Of a stretch of 62,020 nt of DNA, positions 32,615 to 43,171 are shown one piece after another. The notes under the pieces were generated by a model. It worked only from the letters and a program-made list of their open reading frames with translations, did no database searches and had not been told where the DNA came from. Position numbers and translations under genes: made by a program. This DNA is from Labilithrix sp. (GTDB lineage Bacteria > Myxococcota_A > Polyangia > Polyangiales > Polyangiaceae). Numbering within the stretch: position 1 is the first letter of the stretch; each line of letters opens with the position of its first letter. The DNA lies in NCBI GenBank assembly GCA_019637175.1, contig JAHBWD010000051.1, forward strand, positions 1 through 62,020. Reading direction: 5' to 3'.

Positions 32615-34021
32615 CTACCCTCGACGCGCGCTGAGCGAATGAGGGCGCGCGTGCGAGGCGCGGTGGCGCGCGATCTCGTTCGCGGCGCGGAGCCCTGACG
32701 AGATCGCGCCGTCGACGTAGCCGCTCCACGCGGTCGCCGTCTCGGTGCCCGCCCAGTGGACGCGCCCGTGCGGCTCGCGGAGCGCGGGGCCGAGCTCGGT
32801 CCATACGCCGGGCGGCATGAACGCGCCGTAGCAGCCGCCGGACCACGGATCGTGCTCCCAGACGTGATCGGCGTAGGCGATCGGACGCCGCGCGCGATCG
32901 CCGAAGTAGCGCGCGAAGCAGGCGACCGCCTCGGCGCGGCGCTCGTCTTCCGTGAGCGCGCCGAGCCGCCTCGCGTTCTTCGCCTCGGAGAACCCCATCA
33001 AGATGCCGCTCTTCGCGTCGGGCAACGAGTTGTCGAAGACGACGTGGATCGGCCCCTCGTCGCTGAGGACCATCCCGGAGAGGCCGTCGTCGCGCCAGAA
33101 CGGTCGATCGTAGATCGCGGTGTGCTTGATGACGGCGCCCATGGGCATCCGCGCGACGAGCTCCGCGCGCTCCGGCGGCAGGGCGGGAGCGAACGCGACG
33201 TCGGCGACGAGCCCGGGCGGGATCGCGACGATGACCTCGCTCGCGCGGAGCGATCGCCGCGCGCCGCCGGCGTCGAAGCTCACCGTCACGCCCTCTTCGT
33301 CTTGCTCGATGCGCTTCACGGGGCACGAGAGGCGCACGTCGAGCGACGCGGCGGCCTTCTCGGCGAAGCCTTGCATGCCGCCGCTCACGCGCGTCGCCTG
33401 CGCGCCGCGCTCGGTGCCGAGCAGCATGTCGAGGTCGCCCCCCGATCGAACGTAGAAGAGCGCATGAAGGAGCGAGAGCTCGCGCGCGGGCGCCGCGTAG
33501 ACCGTCTCGAGCGCGGCCTCGAACAGCCGCCGCGCGGTCTTCGTCTTGAGGTTCGCGTCGAGCCAGTCGCCGAGCGAGGTGCTGTCCCACTCCTCGGCGC
33601 GCGGCGCCTTCCACGGCGCGTCGAGGGGCACCTCCTTCGCCATGCGATCGAGGCGCCAACGCGCGACGCCGAAGTCGAGCAGCGCGAGCGGAGACACGCG
33701 GGGGACGAGCCCGCGGTAGCGCCTCTTCTTGCCTTCGGCGACGACGAGGTTGTCGCCCTCGGTGAACGTCGGGAACGTCTCGATCTCGAGCTCGTTCGCG
33801 AGCGCGAGCACCTCTCGCTGCGTCGGGCCGATCCACTGACCGCCGAGATCGACCCACGGTCCGCCGTCGACGACGCGCGTGTGCGCGCGGCCGCCCACGC
33901 GGTCGCGCGCCTCGAGCACGACGACGCGGAGCCAGACCCTCGAGAGCGCCCGCGCCGCGGCGAGCCCCGCGAAGCCCGCCCCGACGACGATGACGTCGAT
34001 CTCGTCGTCGGCCACGCGCAT
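32615..34021 (-). CDS. Flavin amine oxidase (monoamine-oxidase family)
   Basis: A 468-residue FAD oxidase. It has the dinucleotide-binding GxGxxG (VIVVGAGFAGLAAARALSR), the GG-doublet (RVGGRAHTRVVDGGPWVDLG), GGQWIGPTQREV, and the C-terminal FAD motif HWAGTETATAWSGYVDGAI. The second motif group with YGAFMPPGVW fits monoamine/polyamine oxidases. No export signal is visible. The ATG at 34021 overlaps the stop of the amylase-family gene by one base (TGATG), so it is translationally coupled to an exported glycosidase, an odd pairing. Confidence 0.92.
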   Translation of the reverse strand: MRVADDEIDVIVVGAGFAGLAAARALSRVWLRVVVLEARDRVGGRAHTRVVDGGPWVDLGGQWIGPTQREVLALANELEIETFPTFTEGDNLVVAEGKKRRYRGLVPRVSPLALLDFGVARWRLDRMAKEVPLDAPWKAPRAEEWDSTSLGDWLDANLKTKTARRLFEAALETVYAAPARELSLLHALFYVRSGGDLDMLLGTERGAQATRVSGGMQGFAEKAAASLDVRLSCPVKRIEQDEEGVTVSFDAGGARRSLRASEVIVAIPPGLVADVAFAPALPPERAELVARMPMGAVIKHTAIYDRPFWRDDGLSGMVLSDEGPIHVVFDNSLPDAKSGILMGFSEAKNARRLGALTEDERRAEAVACFARYFGDRARRPIAYADHVWEHDPWSGGCYGAFMPPGVWTELGPALREPHGRVHWAGTETATAWSGYVDGAISSGLRAANEIARHRASHARPHSLSARRG

Positions 34022-35676
34022 CAACGAACCTTGAAGACCGCGGCGCCCGTCGCGGGGATCTTCACGCGCACGCTGCCGCCTCCGGCCTCGAGCGATCCGT
34101 CGCCGAAGGCGAGCGCGCCTGCGCCGGGGAGGGGATCGGCGGCGACGCCCTCTTGATCCTCGTCGGTGAGGTTGACCGCGACGAGGTAGGCCTCCGTCGG
34201 ATCTTCGCGAACGAACGCGACGATCGTGCCGACGTCGAGCGCGACGAGCCGGATGTCGCCCGTTCCCCAGACGGTGTGCCCGCGGCGGAACGCGAGGAGC
34301 TGCCGGTAGTACGTGAGCGTCGAGGCGGGATCGGCGTCTTCGCCGGCGACGCTCGTCGTCTCGGGCTCGGCGCCGAAGGCGATCCACGGCGCGCCGGTCG
34401 TGAAGCCGTGGCCGGGTCCTTCCTTCGTCCAGACCATCGGCGTGCGCGAGGCGTCGCGGTCGTCGACGACGAACTGCGTGCCCGGTCGCATGCCGATCTC
34501 TTCTCCGTAGTAGATGAACGGCGTTCCCTTCAGCGTCATCTGGAGGAGCGCCGCGTTGCGATGGCGCCACGGCTCGTTGGCCGTGTACTGCCACGCGCGC
34601 GGCACGTCGTGCGAGCCGATGACCTGCGCCGGCTGCGCGCCCTTCGGATAGCCGATCGTCATCTTGACCGCGTCGTCGACGATCTTCTTGTCGCGCGCGC
34701 CGAACGCGAGCTGCCAGAAGTAGCCGAAGCCGAAGTCGAACGACATGTGGAACATGTCCGATCCGTCGCCGTAGTACTTGGTCGAGTCGTTCAGCTCCGA
34801 GGGCTCCGACACCATCGTGGGGCCGACGCCGGCGGCGTCGCGCTTCTCGTCGAGCACGGCGCGGAGCTGCTTGATGTACGCGATCGTCTCCGGGATCATG
34901 TCGCACCCGGTGGGCGACTCGTAGAGCTTGCCGATGACGTCGCAGCGGAAGCCGTCGGTCCCGCGATCGAGCCAGAAGCGCGCGGCGTCGAGCGTCTCTC
35001 TCACGACGTCGGGGTTGCGATAGTCGAGATCGGGCTGCTCCTTGTAGAAGCGGTGGTAGTACCACTGCCCCCGCGTCTCGTCGCGCGACCACCCGTCGCC
35101 GAAGCGCGGGTTGTCGGGCCCGCAGTTGCCGATGTCGGCGCGCCCCGGCGTGTCCGACCAGACGTACCAATCCGCCTTCGGGTTGGTCTTGTTGGTCCGC
35201 GACTCCTGGAACCACGCGTGTTGATCGGACGTGTGGTTGAGCACGAGATCGACGTAGACGCGCATCTTGCGCGCGTGCGCTTCGGCGAGCAGTCGATCGA
35301 ACGTCGCGAGATCGCCGTACGCCGGATCGATCGCGCGGTAGTCGGCGATGTCGTAGCCCGAGTCTTTGAACGCCGTCGGGAAGATCGGCATGAGCCAGAC
35401 GCCGTCGACGCCGAGATCTTTCAAGTAGTCGAGGCGCGAGATGAGCCCGGCGAGATCGCCGATGCCGTCGCCGTTCGAGTCTTGGAACGAGCGCACGTTG
35501 ACCTCGTAGAAGACGGCGTGCCGGTACCAGTCCGGGCCCGCGAGCAGGCGATCGGCGGCGACCTGCTGATCGGGGGAAGGCTTCGTCGGCGCGGGGGCTC
35601 GCAGCCCCTGTGGATTACTCTCCGGCGCGGCGCTGCACGCAGCGACGAGAGCGAGCGTCGTTCCCAAGCGCTTCAT
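34021..35676 (-). CDS. GH13 alpha-amylase-family lipoprotein (trehalose-synthase-like)
   Basis: 551 residues with a lipobox (LVAAC, about residue 14). The GH13 conserved regions are clear: VDLVLNHTSDQHAWF (region I), GFRCDVIGKL (nucleophile Asp), MVSEPSELND (acid/base Glu) and VIGSHDVPRAWQ (third Asp, with SHD instead of the usual NHD). VFYEVNVRSFQDSNGDGIGD and the overall pattern are nearest to trehalose synthase / alpha-glucosidase subfamilies. The C-terminal beta-domain is complete. It probably acts on alpha-glucans or maltose-type sugars at the envelope. The start is supported by TAAGCT ending 6 nt upstream. Confidence 0.92.
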   Translation of the reverse strand: MKRLGTTLALVAACSAAPESNPQGLRAPAPTKPSPDQQVAADRLLAGPDWYRHAVFYEVNVRSFQDSNGDGIGDLAGLISRLDYLKDLGVDGVWLMPIFPTAFKDSGYDIADYRAIDPAYGDLATFDRLLAEAHARKMRVYVDLVLNHTSDQHAWFQESRTNKTNPKADWYVWSDTPGRADIGNCGPDNPRFGDGWSRDETRGQWYYHRFYKEQPDLDYRNPDVVRETLDAARFWLDRGTDGFRCDVIGKLYESPTGCDMIPETIAYIKQLRAVLDEKRDAAGVGPTMVSEPSELNDSTKYYGDGSDMFHMSFDFGFGYFWQLAFGARDKKIVDDAVKMTIGYPKGAQPAQVIGSHDVPRAWQYTANEPWRHRNAALLQMTLKGTPFIYYGEEIGMRPGTQFVVDDRDASRTPMVWTKEGPGHGFTTGAPWIAFGAEPETTSVAGEDADPASTLTYYRQLLAFRRGHTVWGTGDIRLVALDVGTIVAFVREDPTEAYLVAVNLTDEDQEGVAADPLPGAGALAFGDGSLEAGGGSVRVKIPATGAAVFKVR

Positions 35677-35682
35677 CCGCCG

Positions 35683-35688
35683 AGCTTA
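35683..35688 (-). promoter_or_regulatory. -10 element (TAAGCT) for the GH13-amine oxidase pair
   Basis: TAAGCT ends 6 nt before the ATG at 35676; predicts a leaderless bicistronic mRNA. Confidence 0.55.
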
Positions 35689-35777
35689 CACCGCGCCGAG
35701 GCGCCGCGCCTGCCTGGACCGCGACTTGCTGTGGGCTCGGCCTCGCGATGTCGGGTCTTTCATCTCGGAGGTTATGA

Positions 35778-36359
35778 ATGTCGCTCTTGGCCTGGGTCAT
35801 GGCGGCCAGCGCTTCGCTTGCGCCCGCTCGCTCTCACGACGTGCTCGCCGCAGCCATCGCGCATCGCGCCGAGGAAGAGGCGCCGCTGTTCAAAGACGAC
35901 GCGGATCGGCGCAAGACGACCGCGCTCCTCGTCGCGATCGCGTTTCGCGAGTCGTCGCTCCGCGCGGACGCGGTGGGCGACAAAGTGCGCGGCAAGCCGA
36001 CGAGCTTCTGCGCCTTTCAGATCCACCTGCCGTGGGGCGCGAAGACGCGCGAGGGATGGACGGGATCGGATCTGCTCGAAGATCCCGACAAGTGCGTCGC
36101 GGCCGCGATGCGGCTCCTGCGCGTGTCGATGAGCGTCTGCCCGTCTCATCCGCTGGCGTGGTACGCCGCGGGGCCCTCCGGTTGCGGGAACGAGCGGGCG
36201 CAGCGGATCAGTCGCGACCGCGTGGCGCTGGCGCAGCGCCTCACGCGCGAGATCCCGCGTCCGCCCGAGAAGACGGCGGGCGCGAGACCGGGCGTCATCG
36301 TGGCGGATCGTCCCGCTTCGGCTCCTCGCGAGACGTTCTTGAGCGGCGCGACGCCTTAG
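35778..36359 (+). CDS. Lytic-transglycosylase-like protein
   Basis: 193 residues; a hydrophobic N-terminus (about 1-18) may be a signal sequence. LVAIAFRESSLRADAVGD followed by FCAFQIH matches the lysozyme-like fold, with the Glu of RES as likely catalytic acid. The core resembles the 51007-51507 protein (LVAIAWYESRLKP, YCLFQI), so the two are paralogues. A Pro-rich tail ends the protein. GGAGG six bases upstream fixes the ATG at 35778. It converges on the FHA activator gene. Confidence 0.7.
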   Translation: MSLLAWVMAASASLAPARSHDVLAAAIAHRAEEEAPLFKDDADRRKTTALLVAIAFRESSLRADAVGDKVRGKPTSFCAFQIHLPWGAKTREGWTGSDLLEDPDKCVAAAMRLLRVSMSVCPSHPLAWYAAGPSGCGNERAQRISRDRVALAQRLTREIPRPPEKTAGARPGVIVADRPASAPRETFLSGATP

Positions 36360-36363
36360 CGGA

Positions 36364-38112
<1,749 letters not shown>

Positions 38113-38155
38113 CGTCGTGTCCTTGGTCGTCCCGCTCACGGTGAGGCGACAGTCT

Positions 38156-38169
38156 GGCAAGCCCTTGCC
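38156..38169. promoter_or_regulatory. Candidate activator-binding palindrome (GGCAAG-CC-CTTGCC)
   Basis: A perfect 6+6 bp inverted repeat centred about 97 bp upstream of the start predicted from the sigma-54 promoter at 38232-38248. That is the normal range for an enhancer-type activator site. Whether the neighbouring FHA activator binds it is inference. Confidence 0.45.
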
Positions 38170-38231
38170 GGGAGCGGCAATGCATCGTTGGCGGCGCCTT
38201 GCCGATGGCGAGAATTCGTCAATGATTCCGT

Positions 38232-38248
38232 GCGGCACGCCGGTTGCG
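38232..38248 (+). promoter_or_regulatory. Sigma-54 (-24/-12) promoter
   Basis: GGCACG-N4-TTGC with GG at 38234-38235 and GC at 38246-38247, exactly 10 bp apart. Ten of thirteen consensus positions match. Transcription would start near 38259, 43 nt before the ATG at 38302, leaving room for its Shine-Dalgarno. Confidence 0.7.
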
Positions 38249-38301
38249 ATGAGCCCAACCAGACGAGGGCACGACCCTCCTTCTCACGAGGAGAACGACG
38301 A

Positions 38302-38715
38302 ATGCTGGGTGGACTCATCACGATCGCCGGCGGCATCCTGGCCGCTTCGGGCTTCATCATCAAGCGCCTGCCGAACGCGCAGTCGGTCATCGACAAGATC
38401 GCGCCGTACCAAGGTTGGATCGGCATGGTGATGTTCGGCTGGGGCGTCTGGGAGGTGCTCCACAGCGTGCTCGGTCTGTCGCTGCTCGCGACGCATCCGC
38501 TGAGCTGGGCGTTCTGGATGCTCTCCGGCGTCGCGGATCTGCTCGTCGGCTTCCTCCTCGGCTTCGGCCTCATCACCCACTACGCGCTCGGCAAGAACCC
38601 CGCGGCGATGGAGAAGGGCCAGCGCATTCGCTCGACGCTCATGGGCATCCAGGCCCCGCTCGGCGTCCTCGCCGTGGCGATGGGCGTGCTCTACATCGTC
38701 TTCCACGCGGCGTAG
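38302..38715 (+). CDS. Small four-helix membrane protein under a sigma-54 promoter
   Basis: 137 residues with four predicted TM helices: about 1-20, 37-55, 69-92 and 112-134. Short charged loops lie between them (IIKRLPNAQSVIDKIAPYQG, GKNPAAMEKGQRIRSTL). No catalytic motif and no recognised family. The start is fixed by GAGGAG eight bases upstream. Likely a stress- or envelope-responsive protein judged only from its promoter and the adjacent activator. Its last 25 bp overlap the 3' end of the opposite M15 peptidase gene. Confidence 0.8.
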   Translation: MLGGLITIAGGILAASGFIIKRLPNAQSVIDKIAPYQGWIGMVMFGWGVWEVLHSVLGLSLLATHPLSWAFWMLSGVADLLVGFLLGFGLITHYALGKNPAAMEKGQRIRSTLMGIQAPLGVLAVAMGVLYIVFHAA

Positions 38716-39761
38716 CGCCTCGCCAAGACATGCAGCGCGACGACGAGCCCGAGCAGCCACGCTGCCTCGGGCGCGCTCGTCTTCGTCGGGGCGGGTGACG
38801 CCGCGCAGCCCGCGGCCTCGGCCGGCGGATCTTCTTCCGACGCGGGAAGCGGCGCGCTCGTGAGATCGCTCCCCGCGGCGGGCGGCGCCTCTTCGGTCGT
38901 CGGCTCGGTCGCGTCGGGCACCACGGGTACGTCCAGAGGGGCGAGCGGCTGCGCGTCGCCCGCGTCGGCCCCGGCGTCCGACTTGCTGCAGTCTGCACCT
39001 TTCACGAAGCCGCCCACCGGCGACTGCGCGAGGCGCGCCGCGGTGGCGGGACCGTAATCACCGTCTTCGGCGATGCGATCGGTGGGGTGATTGCGGTTCC
39101 ACAAGCGCTGGAACGCGCGCACCGAGAGCCCGCGCAGATCCACGGTGCCGCCGCCGACGAAGTCGTAGTGCACCGGATCGCTCGCGCCGAGCCAGCGGAA
39201 GCTCTTGCCCTGGAGCGCGGAGCGCCACGCCGCGTTGTCGTTGATGTCGATCGCGACCGCGGACTCGTGGTTGCTGCGGCCTGGAGAGGCCGCGAGGCCG
39301 ATGCCGCAGCGACCCGTCTGGTACCAGCGATGGAGGAGGTACTGCTGCGGCAGGGTGCGGAGCGCCGAGTTGATCGTCATCGTCACGTTGCGCGCCTTCT
39401 GCGCCTGGACGAGCGCCGTCGCCGCGTTCGTCTGCAGATACGGAAACACGGCGGCGCCGAGCGCGAGCCCTGGCGTCTTGTCGATCCGCGCGAACGTGTT
39501 CGGGCGGAGGCACTGGATCTCCTCGACGAGCTGCGTCGCGAGGCCCTTCACCGACGTGGTCGAGCAGCTCTGCGTGACCGCTGCGGACACCGGATCGGTC
39601 GCGACCAGCGCGGCGCTCGTCGATCCGACGGGCCCGTCGTCGTGCTCGTGATGGTCCGGCGGCGCCGGCTCCGGCGACTCGCCCGAGCAGGCGAGCGCGC
39701 CGAAGGCCATGGAGAGAGCGACGACGCGGGCGAGCCGATGCGCGAGCACGGCGCACCCCAT
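38691..39761 (-). CDS. M15-like (VanY/D-Ala-D-Ala carboxypeptidase-type) peptidase with MYXO-CTERM-like tail
   Basis: About 356 residues. A lipobox (GALAC) follows a basic N-terminus. The zinc-peptidase core has the M15 spacing: SNHESAVAIDINDNAAW (His and Asp) and VHYDFVGGG (second His). A peptidoglycan-binding-like segment follows (RAFQRLWNRNHPTDRI, DYGPATAARLAQSP). Then comes an acidic Pro/Ala linker and a tail of GC, hydrophobic helix and basic residues (GCAASP, then VALHVLARRY). It probably trims peptidoglycan peptides. The ATG at 39761 is chosen; later ATGs are possible. Confidence 0.8.
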   Translation of the reverse strand: MGCAVLAHRLARVVALSMAFGALACSGESPEPAPPDHHEHDDGPVGSTSAALVATDPVSAAVTQSCSTTSVKGLATQLVEEIQCLRPNTFARIDKTPGLALGAAVFPYLQTNAATALVQAQKARNVTMTINSALRTLPQQYLLHRWYQTGRCGIGLAASPGRSNHESAVAIDINDNAAWRSALQGKSFRWLGASDPVHYDFVGGGTVDLRGLSVRAFQRLWNRNHPTDRIAEDGDYGPATAARLAQSPVGGFVKGADCSKSDAGADAGDAQPLAPLDVPVVPDATEPTTEEAPPAAGSDLTSAPLPASEEDPPAEAAGCAASPAPTKTSAPEAAWLLGLVVALHVLARRYAAWKTM

Positions 39762-39914
39762 GCACCTCGCGGGCCGCGTCGCTGCGCGGCGGCCGACGCG
39801 CACGACCCCGCGCGATTCGCGCGCGAGCCGTCACATGCGGTGGCGCGACCACCTGGTGCGACGGCTCTCGCGCTCACGCCGAGCTCGCGAGGGCTCGCGA
39901 TCGATCGCGCGCCG

Positions 39915-40088
39915 TCACGATGTGCGAGGTGCTCCACCCGCGAGCAGCTTGTAGGAGCCGAGCACCAACATCGCACCGACCACCGCCACCGCCCATCCCG
40001 CGGTGAGCGCGCGGCTCACCATCGCGAAGCCACCGAGCAGGCCGCCGACGCCGGCGGCCAAGAGCACGTATCCGATCATGTCTTTCAT
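39915..40088 (-). CDS. Small two-helix membrane protein
   Basis: 57 residues, nearly all in two TM helices (IGYVLLAAGVGGLLGGFAMV and WAVAVVGAMLVLGSYKLLA). A GGAG lies 9-12 nt upstream of the ATG at 40088. No family. It could be a genuine micro-protein; hydrophobic chance frames also occur in such DNA. The 153-bp stretch upstream of the M15 gene (39762-39914) shows no gene. Confidence 0.5.
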   Translation of the reverse strand: MKDMIGYVLLAAGVGGLLGGFAMVSRALTAGWAVAVVGAMLVLGSYKLLAGGAPRTS

Positions 40089-40154
40089 GGAATGAATCTC
40101 CGCAAGTCGAGCGCGCGCGTGCGCGCTCGATCCCAAAAGGTTCGAAGGCCCGGA

Positions 40155-40547
40155 TCAGCCTTCGTGCGGAGGTCCACGCCCGAGCGGCAGGGCGTTCGGA
40201 ATGCGATGCTCGCGACGGTGCTCGCCCGCCGCGATCGTGAGACCGACGAACGGCGACGGGCCGATCGCGACGACGGACGGGAGCGCGGCGACGCCGATCG
40301 CGTCACGCGCCGCCTCGGGGCGACCGTGGTCGCCCGCGCCCCGCGAGCGCTCGAGCTGCGGCTCGCCGTTTCGGATCGCCGCGACGCGCGCCGTCGCGGT
40401 GATCGGCGCGAAGACCGCTTCGCTCCGTGAGACGACGCGCGGCTTGGCCGACGCGAACGCGGGCGCGACGCTCCCGAGCAGCACGACCACGAGCTGCAGG
40501 AAGGCGAGCGCGAGGGCTCTCGGAGGTCGGCGCGACGCGAGGCTCAA
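40155..40547 (-). CDS. Small predicted secreted protein
   Basis: 130 residues with a good signal peptide (LALAFLQLVVVLLG, ending AFA about residue 32) and a basic, unstructured-looking remainder. TTG start at 40547 with GAGG about five bases upstream. No homology recognised. It is divergent from the antiporter gene. Confidence 0.5.
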   Translation of the reverse strand: MSLASRRPPRALALAFLQLVVVLLGSVAPAFASAKPRVVSRSEAVFAPITATARVAAIRNGEPQLERSRGAGDHGRPEAARDAIGVAALPSVVAIGPSPFVGLTIAAGEHRREHRIPNALPLGRGPPHEG

Positions 40548-40636
40548 CTCGCCTCAATGTTGCGGTCGCGAGCGGTCTCGTCAACCGGATCCTGCGTTGC
40601 GCTATCTCGCCGTGCACCCTAGAGTTCCGGCCCCGG

Positions 40637-42184
40637 ATGCGCGAGCAACTCGAACGCTACCTGCTCGTCATCGCGATCGGCGCCGCCGTCGCGATCGGCG
40701 CCAAGCGCGTCGGCACGCCGTACAACGTCGCGCTCGTCGTCATCGGCCTCATCCTCGTCTTCGCCGACGTGCTCCCACACGCGCCGATGGACCCCGAGCT
40801 CGTGCTCGTGGCGTTCCTCCCCGTGCTCGTCTTCGAGGGCGCGCTCTTCACCGACGCCGACAGCCTTCGAGGCGCGAGCCGCCCGATCCTCGCGCTCGCC
40901 GTCCCGGGTGTTGCGATTTCCATCGTCGGCACCGCCGGGGTGGCGACGCTGGCGCTCGGGCTCCCGTTCACGGCGGCGCTCCTGCTCGGCGCGCTCCTCG
41001 CGATCACCGACACCGTCAGCGTCCTGCTCGCGTTCCGCAGCACGCGCGTCCCGCATCGCCTCGCGGCGATCATGGAAGGAGAGAGCCTCTTCAACGACGG
41101 CACGGCTCTCGTCCTCGTCGCGCTCGCGGCCACCGCGGTGTCGACCGGGAAGGTGGAGGCGGCGTCGACCGTGCGGATGCTCTTCATCGCCATCCTCGGC
41201 GGCCTCGCGCTCGGCTTCGCGTTCGGCGCGATCGGCGCGGCCGCGCTGCGCCGAATGCCGGATCACCTGACGGCGATCCTCGCCTCGGTCGTGCTCGTCT
41301 TCGCGACCTCGCTGCTCGCCGAGCGCGTGCACGCCTCGCCCGTCATCGCGGTCGTCGTCGCCGGGCTCATGGTCGGCAAGGCCGCGCGGCGCGCGCTCGA
41401 GCCCTCGCGCGTGCTCGCGCTCCAGGGCTTCTGGGAGGTCACCGGCTTCGGCATCAACGTGCTGCTGTTCCTGCTCGTCGGCATCCAGATCGACGCGCGC
41501 ATGTTCATCGACGAGGCCGGATCGATCTTGATCGCGGTCGTCGCGCTGCACGTGGGGCGCGCCGTCGCCGTCTACGGATGCTTCGCCGTGCTCCGCGCGA
41601 CGCGACGCGACGTCGTGCCGATGCGCTGGCAGCACGTGATGGTCTTCGGGAACATCAAGGGCGCGCTCTCGATGGCCGCCGTCCTCGCGCTGCCCGCGGA
41701 CTTGCCGCACCGCGCGCGGCTCGTCACCGTCGTCTTCGGCGTGACGTTCGTGACGCTCCTCATGCAAGCGCTCCCGTTCAAGCGGGTGCTCGGCGCGCTC
41801 GGCGTCGCCGCGTCCGGAGCCGACGATCCGTTCGACGTCGCGCGCGCGCGCCTGATCGCGGCGCGCACGGGCCAGATGGAGCTCGACTCGCTCCTCGCGA
41901 CCGGCCTCGTGTCTCGGCGCGAGCACGCCGAGCGGCGGGCCGCGTTCCAGCGCATCGTCATCCAGTCGGAGGCGGCGCTCCGTACGCCGGAGGCCGACGC
42001 CGCCGACGACGAGATCATCGACGGCACCGTGCTCAACGCCCAGAAAGCGGCGCTCCTCGACGCCGCGCGGCGCGGCCTCGTCGCGTCCGACACCGCCGAG
42101 CGCGAGCTCGGCGAGATCGACCGGCGCCTCGTGCGCTTGGGCCTTCACGGTCACGAGGGCCCCGAGCAGGAGAAGGAGGCGTGA
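40637..42184 (+). CDS. Monovalent cation/proton antiporter (CPA1/NhaP-type)
   Basis: 515 residues. Eleven to thirteen TM helices cover residues about 8-405. The CPA1 signature is present: LAITDTVSVLLAF, then MEGESLFNDGTALVLV with the ion-binding Asp of FND. The hydrophilic C-terminal ~110 residues (after LPFKRVLGALGV) are cytoplasmic and probably regulatory. It should exchange Na+ or K+ for H+ across the inner membrane. ATG at 40637; TAGAGT 11 nt upstream is a weak promoter candidate. Its stop overlaps the start of the TrkA-like gene, pointing to a paired transporter and regulator. Confidence 0.88.
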   Translation: MREQLERYLLVIAIGAAVAIGAKRVGTPYNVALVVIGLILVFADVLPHAPMDPELVLVAFLPVLVFEGALFTDADSLRGASRPILALAVPGVAISIVGTAGVATLALGLPFTAALLLGALLAITDTVSVLLAFRSTRVPHRLAAIMEGESLFNDGTALVLVALAATAVSTGKVEAASTVRMLFIAILGGLALGFAFGAIGAAALRRMPDHLTAILASVVLVFATSLLAERVHASPVIAVVVAGLMVGKAARRALEPSRVLALQGFWEVTGFGINVLLFLLVGIQIDARMFIDEAGSILIAVVALHVGRAVAVYGCFAVLRATRRDVVPMRWQHVMVFGNIKGALSMAAVLALPADLPHRARLVTVVFGVTFVTLLMQALPFKRVLGALGVAASGADDPFDVARARLIAARTGQMELDSLLATGLVSRREHAERRAAFQRIVIQSEAALRTPEADAADDEIIDGTVLNAQKAALLDAARRGLVASDTAERELGEIDRRLVRLGLHGHEGPEQEKEA

Positions 42185-42855
42185 TGCGAATCTTGATCGC
42201 CGGCGCGGGGCGAGGAGGCCTCAGCCTCGCCGTTCACCTCCAGCAGCTCGGCAACGACGTGATGATCGTCGAGCGCGACGCCGCGGTCGCCAAGCGAGCC
42301 TCGGAGGAGCACGGCATCGTCGCGTTCGCGGGCGACGCTTCCGACTCGTCGGTGCTCAAGCAGACCGATCCCGCGCGCCGCGACGCGGTCCTCGCGATGC
42401 TGAACCGCGACGCCGACAACCTCGCGGTCGCGATGCTCGCGCGATCGCTCGGCGCGAGGCGCGTCATCGTTCGCATGCGCGATCCCGAGTATCGCGAAGT
42501 GTACGAGGCCGCGGGCATCAGCCAGATCTTGTCCGAGACCGAGGTGCTGATCGGCGCGCTCGCCACCGCGATCGAGTACGAAGCGGTACGGCACTCGATG
42601 GTCTTGGGATCGGGCGAGGCGATCGCCGTCGAGCTCAAGATCCCGGAGCGCGCGTGGGTCGTCGGTCGCGCCGTCAGCGAGGTCGCCGCGCACACCGCGT
42701 TCCCTCGGTCGTGCGTGATCGCGGGCATGACGCACGCGGGCGCCGTCTCGGCGCCGCGCGGCGCGAGCGTGGTCGAGGCGGGCATGCAGCTGCTCTTGGT
42801 CACCGCGCGGGCCGATCTGCCCGACGCGATCGCCTTCTTCCTGCGCGACAGGTGA
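42184..42855 (+). CDS. TrkA-like (RCK/KTN) regulatory protein
   Basis: 223 residues. An N-terminal Rossmann RCK_N domain (MRILIAGAGRGGLSLAVHL, IVERD, AFAGDASDSSVL, VAMLNRDADN) is followed by a TrkA_C/RCK_C domain (about 140-223). Such subunits gate K+ transporters in response to NAD(H) or c-di-AMP. One-base overlap (TGATG) with the antiporter gene and GGAGG upstream make it a coupled regulator of that antiporter rather than of a Trk channel, none being present here. Confidence 0.88.
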   Translation: MRILIAGAGRGGLSLAVHLQQLGNDVMIVERDAAVAKRASEEHGIVAFAGDASDSSVLKQTDPARRDAVLAMLNRDADNLAVAMLARSLGARRVIVRMRDPEYREVYEAAGISQILSETEVLIGALATAIEYEAVRHSMVLGSGEAIAVELKIPERAWVVGRAVSEVAAHTAFPRSCVIAGMTHAGAVSAPRGASVVEAGMQLLLVTARADLPDAIAFFLRDR

Positions 42856-42912
42856 GGGAGCTCGAGCGTGAGGCGCGGCGCGCTGGCGCCGCGCTTGCAG
42901 AGTCGCACGGGC

Positions 42913-43170
42913 ATGGGAACCAAGAGCACGGCCACTGAAGCCGTTCGCGAGGCGCTCGACGAGCTCGAACGCCTCAACGAGCAGATCCAGCTCAAGCTGC
43001 ACCTCGCGGGCATGGACGCGAAGAAGGCCTACGACGAGAAGCTCGAGCCTCGCCTGCGCGAGGCGCGCGCGCACGCCGCCGAGGCGAAAGAGCACTCGAA
43101 GGAGAAGGTCGAAGACGCGGTGAAGGCGCTGCGCGAGTTCGTCGCGCGCCTCGCGTCGCACGCGCCCTGA
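42913..43170 (+). CDS. Small coiled-coil protein
   Basis: 85 residues, highly charged, with heptad-like helices (VREALDELERLNEQIQLKL and LREARAHAAEAKEHSKEKV). Cytoplasmic. It resembles apolipoprotein-like or YtxH-like helical proteins in composition only. Probably cotranscribed with the TrkA-like gene, 57 bp upstream. Converges with the DUF2188 gene; the stops are one base apart. Confidence 0.7.
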   Translation: MGTKSTATEAVREALDELERLNEQIQLKLHLAGMDAKKAYDEKLEPRLREARAHAAEAKEHSKEKVEDAVKALREFVARLASHAP

Positions 43171-43171
43171 G

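Noticed and set aside
40585..40601. Possible sigma-54 promoter before the antiporter gene (GG-N10-GC)
   Set aside because: Only about 8 of 13 consensus positions match, there is no activator site or activator gene nearby, and such matches are frequent at this G+C.
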